NCBI GenBank assembly: GCA_964438735.1
Contig: CAYTLW010000007.1
Span: forward strand, 54,360-118,359
Direction: 5' to 3'
Length of the DNA stretch: 64,000 nucleotides
Source of the DNA: CAYTLW01 sp964438735
Lineage (GTDB): Bacteria > Myxococcota_A > UBA9042
A program made the translations under genes and the position numbers. The notes under the pieces are model-generated. The model was not told the DNA's origin, made no database searches, and saw only the letters and a list, made by a program, of their open reading frames with translations. Below are positions 1 through 12,200 of this stretch, in pieces (positions within the stretch are counted from its first letter, which is position 1; every line of letters starts with the position of its first letter).

Positions 1-3000
1 CCCGGCTGGTGATCTCGCCGGTGACATGACCCTTGCTCCAGATCTTGCCGCCGCTGGCGTTGACTCGCATGACCATCAGCACCGGATCCTCGTCACCCAG
101 GCTCTCGCTGAAGCCGGTGATGGCGTAGCCGCCATCGCTCAACTGGACCAGCCCGAAGCCGTGCTCCTGGTCCTCGCCATTGGACAGGTCCACCGCCCAC
201 TTCTGCGTGCCGGCGCGATCGAGGTGGATCAGTCGCGCATTGCCATCCTCGCCGGAGCCGCCGCCGACCAGGGTGAATCCGTCGGCCGTCGTGACGATGT
301 CGCGTCCCCAGCGCCGACTGGAGTGCGACGAGAAGGTCGAGAAGAGGCGCGGCTTGTTCAGGGTGGCGCACTTGCCCGAGCTGCAGACGCCGCCTGCCGA
401 GCACACATTGCCGTCCTCGCACGCGCCGGCCAGGGCCGTGTATTTGCAGCCGCCGTTGGCCTTGTCGCAGCTGTCTGCGGTGCAGCTGTTGCCATCGCTG
501 CAGATCTTCGGCTTGCCGGATGCGCAGGCGCCGGCGCTGCAGGCGTCTCCCACCGTACAGGCGTCGCCGTCGTCGCATGAGGCCGTGTTGTTGGCGAACT
601 GGCATCCCTTGACCACGTCGCAGCTGTCGGTCGTGCAAGCGTTCTTGTCATCGCAGGTCTTCGGTGAGTTGCCCACGCACTTGCCGCCGTTGCAGGCGTC
701 GATCTGGGTGCACACGTTGCCGTCATCACACGCTTTGGTGTGGTTGGTGAAGACGCAGCCCTTGGCCTTGTCGCAGACGTCGTCGGTGCAGGTATTGCCG
801 TCGTCGCAGGTCACCTTCTTGCCGCCGCAGGTGCCCCCGCTGCACGCATCCGAGGCGGTGCAGGCGTCGCCATCGTCGCAGGTGGCGGTGTTGTTGACCT
901 GCTTGCAGCCGGTGGCCTTGTCGCAGCTGTCGGTGGTGCAGACATTGCCGTCGTTGCAATCGGGTGCCTTGCCGCCCACACAGTTGCCGCCGCTGCAGGT
1001 ATCGGCTGTGGTGCACGCGTCGGCGTCGTCGCAGGCGGCCGTGTTGTTGACGTGCACGCAGCCTTTGGCCTTGTCACAGCTGTCGGTGGTGCAGACCTTG
1101 CCGTCGTTACAGCTGGGCGCGCCACTGCCGACGCAGGTGCCGCCCTTGCAGCCGTCGGTGGTGGTGCACCCGTCACCGTCGTCGCAGGCCGCGGTGTTGT
1201 TGACGTGCTGGCAGCCCTTGGCCGGATCGCAGGAGTCGGTGGTGCAGACCTTGCCATCGCCGCAGTTCGGCGCCGGGCCGCCCTTGCAGGCGCCGCCGGA
1301 GCAGGCGTCGTTGAGCGTGCACTTGCTGCCGTCATCACAACTGGCGCTGTTGTTGCTGTACACGCAGCCGGCCGCCTTGCTGCACGAGTCCGTCGTGCAG
1401 CCGTTGCCGTCGTCGCAGTTGGGTGGCTTGCTGCCGGAGCACGACCCGCCGGCGCAGACATCCACGGTGGTGCACTTGCTGCCGTCGTCGCAGGGCGCGG
1501 TGTTGTTGGCGGTCACGCAGCCCTTGGCTTTGTCGCAACTATCGGTGGTGCAGACCTTGCCGTCATCACAGACCGGTGCCTGACCGCCCACGCACTTGCC
1601 AACGCTGCAGGTGTCCTTGGTCGTACAGGCGTTGCCGTCGTTGCAGGGCGAGACATTCACGGTGTTGACGCAACCGATGGCCGCCTTGCAGCTGTCGGTC
1701 GTACACGGGTTGCCATCGCTGCAATCAGCTGCCGAACCAGGATCGCAGGCGCCGCCCTTGCAGAGGTCGCCGACCGTGCACTTGCTGCCGTCTGAACAGG
1801 GGTTGCCCGTGTTCTTCGCGCTCAACTTGCACGCCCCCGTCTTGGCGATGCACACATTGACCACGCAGGTCGTGTTTTGGGACGAATCGCAGGTGACGAT
1901 GGTCTTGGGATCGATCTTGCAGGCATAGGGCGCCTTGGACGTGTCGCAGATCAGGGTGCCGTTGCAGGGGTTGCCGTCTTCCTTGGCGGCGCAATCGCTG
2001 TTCTTGGTGCAGGCGCACTGGTTGGCGCCCGACTGACAGCTGCCGCCACTGCATTTGTCGCCCGACGTGCACACGTTGTTGTCGTCGCAGGTGGCCGAAT
2101 TGGCCGCGTGGGTGCAGCCCTTGGCTTTGTCGCAACCATCGTTGGTGCAGGGGTTGCCGTCGTCGCAGGAGGGGGCTCCGCTGCCGACGCAGCCGCCCGA
2201 TTTGCAGGTATCGGTGAGCGTGCACTTGCTGCCGTCATCGCACGGCTTGGTATTGGCCCCGTGAGTGCAGCCCTTGACGGCGTCGCAGGCGTCGTCGGTA
2301 CAGGCGTTGTTGTCGTCGCAGTTGATGGCCACGCCCTTGCAGACGCCGCCGCCGCAGGCGTCGGACTTGGTGCAGACCGTGCCGTCGTCGCACGGTTTGC
2401 CGTTGTGGCCGTGGCTGCAGGCGCCGGTCTTGACCCCGCAGCTGTCGTCCGTGCAGGGGTTGTTGTCGTCGCATGACTTGGCCTTGCCGGCCACGCATTT
2501 GCTGGCGGCGCAGCTGTCGCCGATGGTGCACTTGTTGCCATCGTTGCAGGGCTGTTTGTTGGCCACGTGTGAACAGCCGCTCTTGATATCGCAGCCATCG
2601 TTGGTGCAGGGGTTTCCATCGTCGCACTTGACGGCCTCGCCGGGCACGCAACTACCCGCCGCGCACGCGTCCCCCGAGGTGCAGGTGTTGCCATCATCGC
2701 AGGGCGCGGTGGTCGCGACATTGCTGCAACCGACCAGCGGCTTGCATTGATCGGTGGTGCAGGCGTTCTTGTCGTTACAGCCGAGCGCCGCGCCTGGCGC
2801 GCATTTGCCGCCCTTGCAGCCGTCGTTGGTCGTGCACTTGTCGCCGTCGTCGCATGCGCCACCGCTGGCGGTGAAGGTGCAGCCCTTGGCTTTGTCGCAG
2901 CTGTCCGCGGTGCAGACCTGGCCGTCATTGCACAACAAGGACTTCCCAGGTTTGCAGAGGCCCAGATAACAGGTGTCGGCGGCGGTGCACACGCTGCCGT

Positions 3001-6000
3001 CGGCATCGCATGATTTGCCCTCGTTGCGCGGCAGCAGCTTGCACTTGCCGGTCTTGGCGTCGCAGGTATTGACCCGGCAGGTGCTGTTCTTGGCCGCCGA
3101 GCAGGTCACGATGGTCTTGAGGTCGACCACGCAGACGAAGGGCGCCTTGGCTTTGTCGCAGCGCAAGGTGCCGTTGCAGACGTTGCCATCCTCCTTGGCC
3201 TTGCAGTCGGCGTCTTTTTCGCATCCACAGATGTTTCCGCCGGCCTGGCAGGCGCCCGCCTTGCAGGTGTCGCCCGCCGTGCAGGGGTTGCCATCATCGC
3301 ACTTGGCGGTCGATGGGCTGTGCACGCAGCCCTTGAGCTTGTCGCAGGCGTCGGTGGTGCACAGCTTGCCGTCATCGCAGGAAGTGGGTTTGCCGGGCAC
3401 GCATTTGCCGCCGGAGCAGGTATCGCCCACGGTGCAGGCGCTGCCGTCGCTGCAGGAGGCGCTGGCAGGGCTCTGCAGGCAGCCCTTGTCGGTGTCGCAG
3501 GTGTGCTTGGTGCACGGGTTGCCATCCTCGCATTTGACCGATGTGCCGACGCAGCCGCCCGCCTTGCAGGCATCGGACGATGTACAGGCGTTGCCGTCGT
3601 CGCAGCTGCCCGCCTGCGCCTTCGTGGAGCACTTACCGCTGTTCTTGAGGCAGGTGTCGATCGTGCACGGGTTGCCGTCGTCGCAGACTTTGGCCTTGCC
3701 CGCCACACACTTGCCGCCGGTGCAGCCGTCCCCGACCGTGCAGGACAGGCCATCGCTGCAGGGCGCCTGGTTGGCCTCGTGGGCGCAGCCAGCGCCGGAC
3801 TTGCAGCCGTCATTGGTACACGGGTTGCCGTCGTCACAGGCCTTGCCCTTGCCGCCGACGCAGATGCCTTCGTTGCAGGAGTCGCCAGTGGTGCATGGGT
3901 CGCCGTCGTCGCACTTCTTGCCGGCCAGGATGGGCTGGGTGGCGAGCCAGCAAGAGCCGTTGGCCGGGTTGCAGACCAGGTCGGCGCAAGGTTCGTCATC
4001 TTTCGGACATGCAGCGATGGTGGCCTGGTCGATCACGCAGACGTGGGGGAACTTGCCGGTCTCACAGCGCAGCGTGCCGTTGCACAGGTCGCCGTCCTCG
4101 AAGATGGCGCAGTCGGCGTCCTGCTTGCAGGCGCACACGGCCGCGCCGGGATTGCACTTGCCCGACAGGCAGACATCGCCCGCCGTGCACGGGTCGCCGT
4201 CGTTGCATAGCAGGTTGTCCTCTTTGGGCTGCAACGCGCACGTGCCCTTGGCCGGGTCGCACAGGTTGGCCTGGCAGGCGTCGCTGTCACCGCCGGGGCA
4301 GATGACCGGCGTGGTGGGGTTGATGCGGCAGACGAAGGGCTGCGCGCTGGTATCGCAGTACAACGTGCCGTTGCAGAGGTCGCCATCTTCGCTGTCGGCG
4401 CAGTCGCTATCCTTCGTGCAGGCGCAGAGATTGGTGCCGGTGACGCACTCGCCCAGATCGCATGCGTCATCGGCGGTGCAGGCGTTGTCGTCGGCGTTGC
4501 AGGGCCAGCCCTGGTGCACGGGCTCCATTTTGCAGATGCCGGCCAGGGGCGCGCAGCGATTCTCCATGCAGGTGCTGTCGCCGCCGTCGGGACAGGTCAC
4601 GACCGTCTTGGGGTTCACCTTGCAGATCTTGGGGCTGGCCAGCAGGTCGCAGTACAACGTGCCATTGCAGAGGTCGCCATCCTCGAAGGGCGCGCAGTCT
4701 GCGTTCGCCTCGCACATGCAGGTATTGGTGCCCACCTCGCACAGCCCCTTGTTGCAGCTGTCGCCGACGGTGCACGGGTTGCCGTCGGCGTCGCACGGGC
4801 CGTTATTGTTGATGGGCTGCATGGCGCAGGCCCCGGTCTTCGGCGTACAGGTATTGCGCAGGCAGGCGGTGTCCTGGCCCGAGGCGCAGGTGATCTTGGT
4901 GGTCGGATTGACCTTGCATCGAAAGGGCTGCTCGCTGGTGTCGCAGTACAGCACGCCGTTGCAGAAGTTGCCGTCTTCCTTGGCCGCGCAGTCGGCTGTT
5001 GTCTTGCACTCGCAGGTATTGGTGGCCCCTTCGCAGCTGCCCTTTTTGCAGACCTCGCCCTGGGTGCAGGGGTTGTCGTCATCGCAGGGCAGGTTCTCGG
5101 GCATGGGCGCCGCGTAACACTTGCCGGTCTTGCTTGCACAGGCCGTGGCCGTGCAGTTGCCATCGCCGAGCTTCGGGCAACTGACCACAGTCGCCGGGTT
5201 GACCTGGCACGCCGGCTTGGCCAGCGCCAGGTTGCAGAACAGGGTGCCGCTGCAGAGATCGCCATCTTCCTTGGCGGCGCAGTCGGCGTCGGCGGCACAT
5301 GGGCAGATGTTGGTGCCGGGTACGCACTGCTCTTCGACGCAGCTGTCGCCGGAGGTACACGCGCTGCCGTCCTCGCAAGCGGCACCGTCGGCCAGGGGCG
5401 TGAGCTCGCACGCGCCCGAAGCCGGATCGCACGCATTCTGCAGGCAAGGCGTCTGCCCGGCGACGTCGCATTGCACCACCGTAGCCGGGTTGACCTTGCA
5501 ACCCCAGGGCGCGCTGGAGGTGTCGCAGTACAGGGTGCCGTTGCAGGCGTTGCCGTCCTCGAAGGGCGCGCAATCGGCGCTCACCTGGCAGACGCAGATC
5601 GTACCACCTGCGACGCATTTGCCCGCCGCGCACGTCGTGTCGACGGTACAAGGCTGCCCATCGTCGCACAGGGCCCCATCGGTGATCGGGGAAGCGACGC
5701 ACTTGCCCGTGGCCGACTCGCAGGCGAAGGCCTGGCAGGTGTCGTCGTCGGGGCACTGGATGACCGTCGCGGGATCCACCTCGCAACGGCCGCTGCCGCC
5801 ATCCGGCACGCAGCGCAACGTGCCATTGCAGGCATCGCCATCATCCAGGGCGGTGCAATCCGCCTTGAACTTGCACGGGCACGCATCCTTGCCGCCGCCG
5901 CACACGCCCTGCTTGCAGGTCTCGCCCAGGGTGCAGACGTCGCCGTCGTCGCAGGCGCTGCCATCGGACGCCAGCACGGGTACGCAGACCTGCTCGATGC

Positions 6001-6241
6001 AGAGCACGTCGGTGGCGCAGGGTCCGACGGCGCAGTCCGTGGCGGTGCTGCAGCTCGGCACGGAGACCACCGCGCCCGCGTCAGGGTCGCCGGCGATATC
6101 GCCGCTGGTGGCCAGATCGCCACCGGTGTCTGCGTTGATGATGCTGTCGATGCCCGAAGACGGGTCGGTGATGGGATCGTCGCCGCAGGCCGCCGACGAG
6201 CCGACCAGCACACCCAGCAGGACGAGGTGGCGCAACTTCAT
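1..6241 (-). CDS. Giant Cys-rich repeat / propeller lipoprotein A (C-terminus cut by window edge)
   Basis: At least 2080 codons are open from the ATG at 6241 to the left edge, so the C-terminus is missing. The N-terminus is a lipoprotein signal (MKLRHLVLLGVLVGSSAAC), followed by an Asp/Gly/Ala-rich linker. About 1,850 residues of Cys-rich repeats follow (roughly nt 6000-370). They mix long units carrying a CNGTLYCD-type core with short units of the form CDDGNPCTTDxCD...GC. From about nt 370 to the edge the sequence changes to propeller-like strands with DGGYAITG and WSKG motifs, as in delta-60-type repeats. The start codon overlaps the stop of giant B (ATGA), with a G-rich Shine-Dalgarno inside B, so the two genes are very probably co-translated. 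A role as an outer-surface structural or adhesive protein is inference. The lipoprotein and repeat calls are firm; function is unknown. Confidence 0.85.
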   Translation of the reverse strand, partial: MKLRHLVLLGVLVGSSAACGDDPITDPSSGIDSIINADTGGDLATSGDIAGDPDAGAVVSVPSCSTATDCAVGPCATDVLCIEQVCVPVLASDGSACDDGDVCTLGETCKQGVCGGGKDACPCKFKADCTALDDGDACNGTLRCVPDGGSGRCEVDPATVIQCPDDDTCQAFACESATGKCVASPITDGALCDDGQPCTVDTTCAAGKCVAGGTICVCQVSADCAPFEDGNACNGTLYCDTSSAPWGCKVNPATVVQCDVAGQTPCLQNACDPASGACELTPLADGAACEDGSACTSGDSCVEEQCVPGTNICPCAADADCAAKEDGDLCSGTLFCNLALAKPACQVNPATVVSCPKLGDGNCTATACASKTGKCYAAPMPENLPCDDDNPCTQGEVCKKGSCEGATNTCECKTTADCAAKEDGNFCNGVLYCDTSEQPFRCKVNPTTKITCASGQDTACLRNTCTPKTGACAMQPINNNGPCDADGNPCTVGDSCNKGLCEVGTNTCMCEANADCAPFEDGDLCNGTLYCDLLASPKICKVNPKTVVTCPDGGDSTCMENRCAPLAGICKMEPVHQGWPCNADDNACTADDACDLGECVTGTNLCACTKDSDCADSEDGDLCNGTLYCDTSAQPFVCRINPTTPVICPGGDSDACQANLCDPAKGTCALQPKEDNLLCNDGDPCTAGDVCLSGKCNPGAAVCACKQDADCAIFEDGDLCNGTLRCETGKFPHVCVIDQATIAACPKDDEPCADLVCNPANGSCWLATQPILAGKKCDDGDPCTTGDSCNEGICVGGKGKACDDGNPCTNDGCKSGAGCAHEANQAPCSDGLSCTVGDGCTGGKCVAGKAKVCDDGNPCTIDTCLKNSGKCSTKAQAGSCDDGNACTSSDACKAGGCVGTSVKCEDGNPCTKHTCDTDKGCLQSPASASCSDGSACTVGDTCSGGKCVPGKPTSCDDGKLCTTDACDKLKGCVHSPSTAKCDDGNPCTAGDTCKAGACQAGGNICGCEKDADCKAKEDGNVCNGTLRCDKAKAPFVCVVDLKTIVTCSAAKNSTCRVNTCDAKTGKCKLLPRNEGKSCDADGSVCTAADTCYLGLCKPGKSLLCNDGQVCTADSCDKAKGCTFTASGGACDDGDKCTTNDGCKGGKCAPGAALGCNDKNACTTDQCKPLVGCSNVATTAPCDDGNTCTSGDACAAGSCVPGEAVKCDDGNPCTNDGCDIKSGCSHVANKQPCNDGNKCTIGDSCAASKCVAGKAKSCDDNNPCTDDSCGVKTGACSHGHNGKPCDDGTVCTKSDACGGGVCKGVAINCDDNNACTDDACDAVKGCTHGANTKPCDDGSKCTLTDTCKSGGCVGSGAPSCDDGNPCTNDGCDKAKGCTHAANSATCDDNNVCTSGDKCSGGSCQSGANQCACTKNSDCAAKEDGNPCNGTLICDTSKAPYACKIDPKTIVTCDSSQNTTCVVNVCIAKTGACKLSAKNTGNPCSDGSKCTVGDLCKGGACDPGSAADCSDGNPCTTDSCKAAIGCVNTVNVSPCNDGNACTTKDTCSVGKCVGGQAPVCDDGKVCTTDSCDKAKGCVTANNTAPCDDGSKCTTVDVCAGGSCSGSKPPNCDDGNGCTTDSCSKAAGCVYSNNSASCDDGSKCTLNDACSGGACKGGPAPNCGDGKVCTTDSCDPAKGCQHVNNTAACDDGDGCTTTDGCKGGTCVGSGAPSCNDGKVCTTDSCDKAKGCVHVNNTAACDDADACTTADTCSGGNCVGGKAPDCNDGNVCTTDSCDKATGCKQVNNTATCDDGDACTASDACSGGTCGGKKVTCDDGNTCTDDVCDKAKGCVFTNHTKACDDGNVCTQIDACNGGKCVGNSPKTCDDKNACTTDSCDVVKGCQFANNTASCDDGDACTVGDACSAGACASGKPKICSDGNSCTADSCDKANGGCKYTALAGACEDGNVCSAGGVCSSGKCATLNKPRLFSTFSSHSSRRWGRDIVTTADGFTLVGGGSGEDGNARLIHLDRAGTQKWAVDLSNGEDQEHGFGLVQLSDGGYAITGFSESLGDEDPVLMVMRVNASGGKIWSKGHVTGEITSR

Positions 6242-9200
6242 TTGCACACCCCCGCCGAACACTTCTTGCCATCACCGCAGTCGCTGCCGTCGGCGTAGGT
6301 CTTCTTGACGCATCCCGTCGACGGCGTGCAGCCGCTCTTGGTGCAGGGGTTGTTATCCTCGCAAGCTGTGGCCTTGACCGCGCCGCACTTGCCGGCCGTC
6401 TTGCAGTCCGTATGGCCCCACGAGTTGATGCGCAGCAGCCAGGCGTCGCCACCGCCGGCGCCGAAGGTGTTGGTCAGCCCGGCAGCCAGCGTGTCCTCGC
6501 CCAAGGTGACGGCGGCCTTGCCCCAGTCTCTGCCCTTGCCGCCGATCCAGGCCGACCAGCGCGCTGTTCCATCGCTGCCGACGCGATACCACCACAGCGC
6601 CGAGGTGGTCGAGGCGGAGCTGTATCGTCGCTCGCCGACCATCACCCAGCCGCCGGGCATGGCCGTCAGGCCCCAGGCGGTGGTCTGGTAGCTGCCGCCG
6701 GTGCCGTAGGTCTTCTCCCAGAGCAGCTTGCCGCTGTCGTTGACGCTCGCCAGCCAGGCCTTGCGATTGCCGAAGACCACGTCGCGGCTGCCGGCCACCA
6801 CCACGGCACCCTTGACAGCCGCCACCGCATGGGCGCGATCGTCGAGCTTGCCGGCACCGAAGCGCTGCGCCCAGGCGAGCTTGCCCGCGCTGCTGCTGCG
6901 TATGACGAACGCCTGCCTGCCGATGGTGAAGGACTGGGTCCAGCCGACCGCCACCACGTCGCCCTGGCTCGTCTCCACCACGTCGTGGGCTTCGTCCTTT
7001 GCGGCGCCGCCGTACTGCAGCGACCACATGAAGGCGCCTGCCTTGCTGAAGCGCAGAACGTCGGCCTTCTCCTTCTTGCTCACCGCGGTGTGACCGGCGA
7101 CCAGCAGGTCCCCGTTGGCCGCGGCATGTACCGCCTGCAAGCCGTCCTTGCCCGAACCGCCACGATAGGTCTGCCAGACCTTGCTGCCATCGGTTTTGGC
7201 CTTGTACAGCCACATATCTTCCTTGTTCTTGCCGATCTTGGTGTCCGACTGACCGACCATCACCAACGCCCCGTCGGAGGTGGCAGCCAGGTCGTTGAAG
7301 CCGTCCTTGCCCGCTGCCGTGCCGAAGAACTTGCTCACCTTGGCGGTGCCCGTGGCTGTGGCGACGACCAGGTAGCCATCGGCATCGCCGCCGGCGGTGG
7401 AGCGGCTCGTTCCGGCCAGCGCGAACGTGCCATCAGCCAGTGCGACGACACCGCCAGCTTCGTCCAGGCCCTTGCCGCCATGGGCCACCGAGAACAGCCG
7501 ACCGACACCAGAGTCGTAGCAGGCCCCCGCCTTGCATCGGCCGATGTTGCACGAGCTCACATTCGGCTGGCACGGCGTGCCCAACTGGTTGACGACCACG
7601 CAGCCCTTGGCGTTGTCGCACTTGTCGTCGGTACAGGCGTTGCCGTCGTCGCAACTGACCGGCGCGCCGGGACTGCAGCTGCCGCCACCACAACTGTCGC
7701 CCTTGGTGCAGCTGTCGCCATCGCTGCAGCTGGTGTTGTTGTTCACATTCTGGCAGCCGACCGCCTTGTCGCAGCTGTCGTCGGTGCAGCTGTTGCCGTC
7801 ATCGCAGTTGGGCGGCTTGCTACCGACACAGGAACCCGCGTTGCAGTAGTCGGCGGTGGTGCACTTGTCGCCGTCATCGCAGTTGCTCGTATTGTTGACG
7901 TTCTTGCACCCTGAATCCGACTGGCAGCTGTCTGTGGTGCACGGATTGCCGTCGTCGCAATTCTTGGCCGGTCCGCCGGCGCATTTTCCCTTCGAGCAGA
8001 CATCTTTGGTCGTGCAGACGCTACCATCGTCGCAGGCGTCGCTGTTGTTGACCGGCTTGCATCCCGTGGCGCCGTCGCAGCCATCGGTGGTGCAGGGATT
8101 GCCATCGTCGCAATTCGGCGGCTTCGAGCCGACGCACGCTCCGGCGGCACACTTGTCCACGGTCGTACATTTATCGCCGTCGTCGCAGTTCGCGGTGTTG
8201 TGGACCTGCTGGCATCCCTTCAGCTTATCGCAGCTGTCGCTGGTACAGGCATCGCCATCGTCGCAATTGGGAGCGCTCGCACCCACGCACTTGCCAGCGG
8301 CACATTTGTCTACCGTGGTGCACTTGCTGCCGTCGTCGCAGCCCAGCGAATTGGCGGGGTGGGTGCAGCCGGTCGACACATTGCAGCCGTCGGTGGTGCA
8401 CGGGTTGCCATCATCGCAGTTCGGCGGCTTGCTGCCGCTGCATGAACCGCCCTTGCAGGCGTCGACCGTGGTGCACTTGCTGCCGTCGTCACACGACGCG
8501 CTGTTATTGGCGTGCGTACATCCGGAGACCTTGGCGCAGGCGTCCGACGTGCACGGATTGCCGTCATTGCAATCGGGCGGGGTGCTGCCCTTGCAGGCGC
8601 CGCCTTTGCACGTGTCGACTGTGGTGCACTTGTCGCCGTCGTCGCAACCCGCGCTGTTGGCCACGTGCTTGCAGCCCGTCGCTGGCGAACAGCTGTCATC
8701 GGTGCACGGCTTGGCGTCGTTGCAGTCGACCTTGGCGCCAGGCTGGCAGCTCTTGCTGGCGCATTTATCATTCGCCGTGCACTTGCTGCCGTCGTCACAA
8801 GGCGAGGTGTTGGCGACGTGCGTGCAGCCGCTGAGCTTGTTGCAGCCATCGTTGGTGCAGGGGTTGCCATCATCACACGACAAGGCGCTGCCCTTGATGC
8901 AGGCGCCCGAGGCGCACGCGTCCTTGACGGTGCAGACGCTGCCGTCGGCGTCGCAGGGTCCGCCTTCATTGCGCGGCGTCAGGGCGCACTTGCCGGTCTT
9001 GGTGGCACATACGTTGTGCTTGCAAGCCGTATCGCCGCTACTGGAGCAGGTGATGACGGTCTTCGGGTCGACCTTGCACGCATAGGGCGGCTTGGACGTG
9101 TCGCAATACAACGTGCCGTTGCAGACATTGCCGTCCTCGGACGCTGCGCAATCGGCGTTCTTGATGCACGCGCAGGTGTTCGTGCCCGGCTTGCAGACGC

Positions 9201-12200
9201 CGTTGACGCAGGCGTCCGGCGTGGTGCAGGGATCACCATCGCTGCACGGGGCCTTGGCCGGCTGATGTTGGCAGCCGCCGGATACCACAGGGCTGCAGCT
9301 GTCGGCGGTGCAGGGGTTCTTGTCGTCGCACTTCTTGGCCACGCCACCGCTGCACGAGCCCTTGTTGCACGCCTCCCCGACGGTGCAGGGGTTCTTGTCG
9401 TCGCAGGCGCCCGCGGCTGGTTTGTGCACGCAACCGGTCGACGCGTTGCAGCTGTCATGAGTGCAGTCGTTGCCGTCGTCGCAGTCGATGTTCTTGCCCT
9501 TGCATTCGCCGGCGACGCAGGCATCGGCCTTGGTACAGGCGTTGCCATCGCTGCACGTGCCGGTGATGGCGATGGCCTTGCAGGCGCCGCTCTTGGACTC
9601 GCAGATGTCGTTGGTGCAGGTCTTTCCGTCATCGCAGACGGTCGCTGCACCCGAGGTGCAAAGGCCGGCCTTGCAGACGTCGTTCTTCGTGCACAGATTG
9701 CCGTCCTCGCAGGACGCGTTATTGGCTGTGTTGACGCAGCCCTTGGCCTTGTCACATCCGTCGTTGGTGCACGGGTTGCCGTCGCCACAAGAGGGCGCTG
9801 CACCGCCGACACATTTGCCGCCTTTGCATGCGTCACCGCCGGTGCACGCATCGCCGTCGTTGCACGCCTTGTTGTTGGGCACGTGGGCGCAGCCGCTGGA
9901 CTTGACGCAGGCGTCCGCGGTGCATGGGTTGCCGTCGTCGCAAGGCTTCGGGGCGCCGGGTTTGCACGCTCCCTGTTTGCAGGTATCGCCGACCGTGCAC
10001 ACGTCGCCATCGCTGCAGGGCGAGGAATTCGGCGTGTGGGTACAACCCTTGCCCGCGTCGCACTTGTCGAATGTACAGGGGTTGGTGTCGTTGCAGGCCA
10101 GCTTTGGCCCCGCAAGGCACTTGCCCGAGTTGCAGGCGTCGCCCGAGGTACACACGCTGCCGTCAGCGTCGCAGGGCTGGCCCTGGTTGGCCGGCAGGCT
10201 CTGGCATTTGCCGCTGGTCTTGTCGCAGGAGATCGCCCGGCAGGGGTCGCTGCTGGTGCCGCAATTCACGATGGATGAGGGGATGATCTTGCACGAGAAC
10301 GGCGGTTTGGACGTGTCGCAATAGAGCTTGCCGTTGCAGACATTGGCGTCGTCCTTGGCGGTGCATTCGATGTTGGTCTTGCAGCCGCAGATGTCCTTGC
10401 CCGGCAGGCACTTGCCAGCGCCACAGAGGTCCTTCTCCGTGCAGGGATTGCCGTCATCACAGGGCTTCAGCGGGTTGACCGTGACGCAGCCCTTGGCCTT
10501 GTCGCAGACGTCGATGGTGCACTCATTGTTGTCGTTGCAGTCCACCTTGGGACCGGGCTTGCAGCTACCAGCGGCGCACAGGTCTGACTTGGTGCAGGCG
10601 TTGCCATCGTCGCACGCACCGCCGATGGCGGGATGGGCGCAGCCACTGCCCGGCTTGCAGAAGTCGGCCGTGCAAGCATTGCCGTCATCACATGCCTTGG
10701 CCTTGCCCGTGCACCCCCCGGCCGTGCAGGCGTCATTGACCGTGCAGAGGTTGCCGTCGTCGCACTTGTCGCCCGCGAAGGTCGACTTGCATGCGCCGGT
10801 CGCCGCCACGCAACCATCCGTCGTGCAGGGGTTGCCGTCGTCGCAGTTCTTGGTCGCGCCGGGCTTGCAGGCCCCCTTGGCGCAGACGTCTCCCAAAGTG
10901 CATGGGTCGTCGTCGCTGCACGGGGCCTGCGTTGCTTGGTGGACGCAGCCCTTCAACGCGTCGCAGCCGTCGCTGGTGCAGCCGTTGCCATCATCACAGG
11001 CCAGAGCGGCGCCGGGCTTGCAGGTCAGCCCGTCGCAGACATCCCCCTTTGTGCACGCGCTGCCATCATTGCAGGGCTGGCCGAACTTGGCCGGTGCCGG
11101 CAGCCCGTCGCATTTGCCGGACTTGGTATTGCAGCCGTAGACCGCGCAAGGCAGGGGTTTGGCCGGGCACGCGACGTCACCGGCGGGATCCTTGACGCAG
11201 ACCGACTTGGGGCCGGAGGTGTCGCAGACGAGCGCCGCCGTGCAGAGGTTGTCATCATCCAGCTTGGCGCAGTCTGCGTCGCTGGCGCAGCCGCAGACGC
11301 TCGGTCCGGACACGCACTGGCCATCAAGACAGGCGTCACCCTTGGTGCAGAGCAGGCCGTCCTCGCAGCCCGTGCCGTCCTTTTCCAGGCTCGCCGCGCA
11401 CTTGCCCGTCGCCGGCACGCAGCCGCCCGCCGCGCAGCCGGGATCGCCTGGCTTGTCACAGGTCACCACGGTCGCCGGATTGAGCGCGCACTGGAAAGGA
11501 AGCTTCGACTTGTTGCAATACAGCGTGCCGTTGCACAGATTGCCATCGTCCTTGACCGCACAGTCCCCATCGCTGGTGCATGCGCAGGCATTCGGCCCGG
11601 CCACGCAGCTGCCCAGGTCGCAGGCGTCGTCCGGCGTGCAGGCGTTGTTGTCGGCGTTGCAGGCGTGGCCCTGGGCCTTGGCGACCACTTTGCAGTTGCC
11701 CGTGGCCGGCTGGCACTGGTTGGTCGCGCAGGCGGTGTCGCCGCCAGGGCAGTTGATGACAGAGTTTGGATCGACCTCGCACTTGAAGGGCAGGGTCGCC
11801 TTGCTGCAGAACAGGCTGCCATTGCAGGCATCGCCATCCTCGTGGGCCGCACAATCCTTGTCGGCCTGGCACGCGCAGTCGTTGGCACCGGCAGCACATG
11901 TGCCTTCGATGCAGTGGTCGTTGGCGGTGCAAGCGTTGCCGTCGGCGTCGCAGGGTTTGCCCTCGTTGATCCCGACAAAGCTGCACGTGCCAGTCTTGGG
12001 CGCGCAAGCTGCGGCGGCACATTGCCCGTCCAGGGGTGGCTTGCAGACCACCAAGGTCTTGGCGTTGACCTTGCAGCGGAAGGGCGCCTGGGACTTGTCG
12101 CAGAACAGGGTGCCGTTGCACAGGTCGCCGTCCTCGAACGCGCCGCAGTCGGCGTTGGATGTGCAGGTGCAGCTGAACTTGCCCGACTTGCACGAGCCCG

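Noticed and set aside
180..1583. Long plus-strand open frames opposite giants A and B (for example LPSSQ-rich and AVVA-rich proteins)
   Set aside because: They mirror the Cys-rich repeat codons of the minus strand, lack ribosome sites and signal peptides, and occur in several frames at once.
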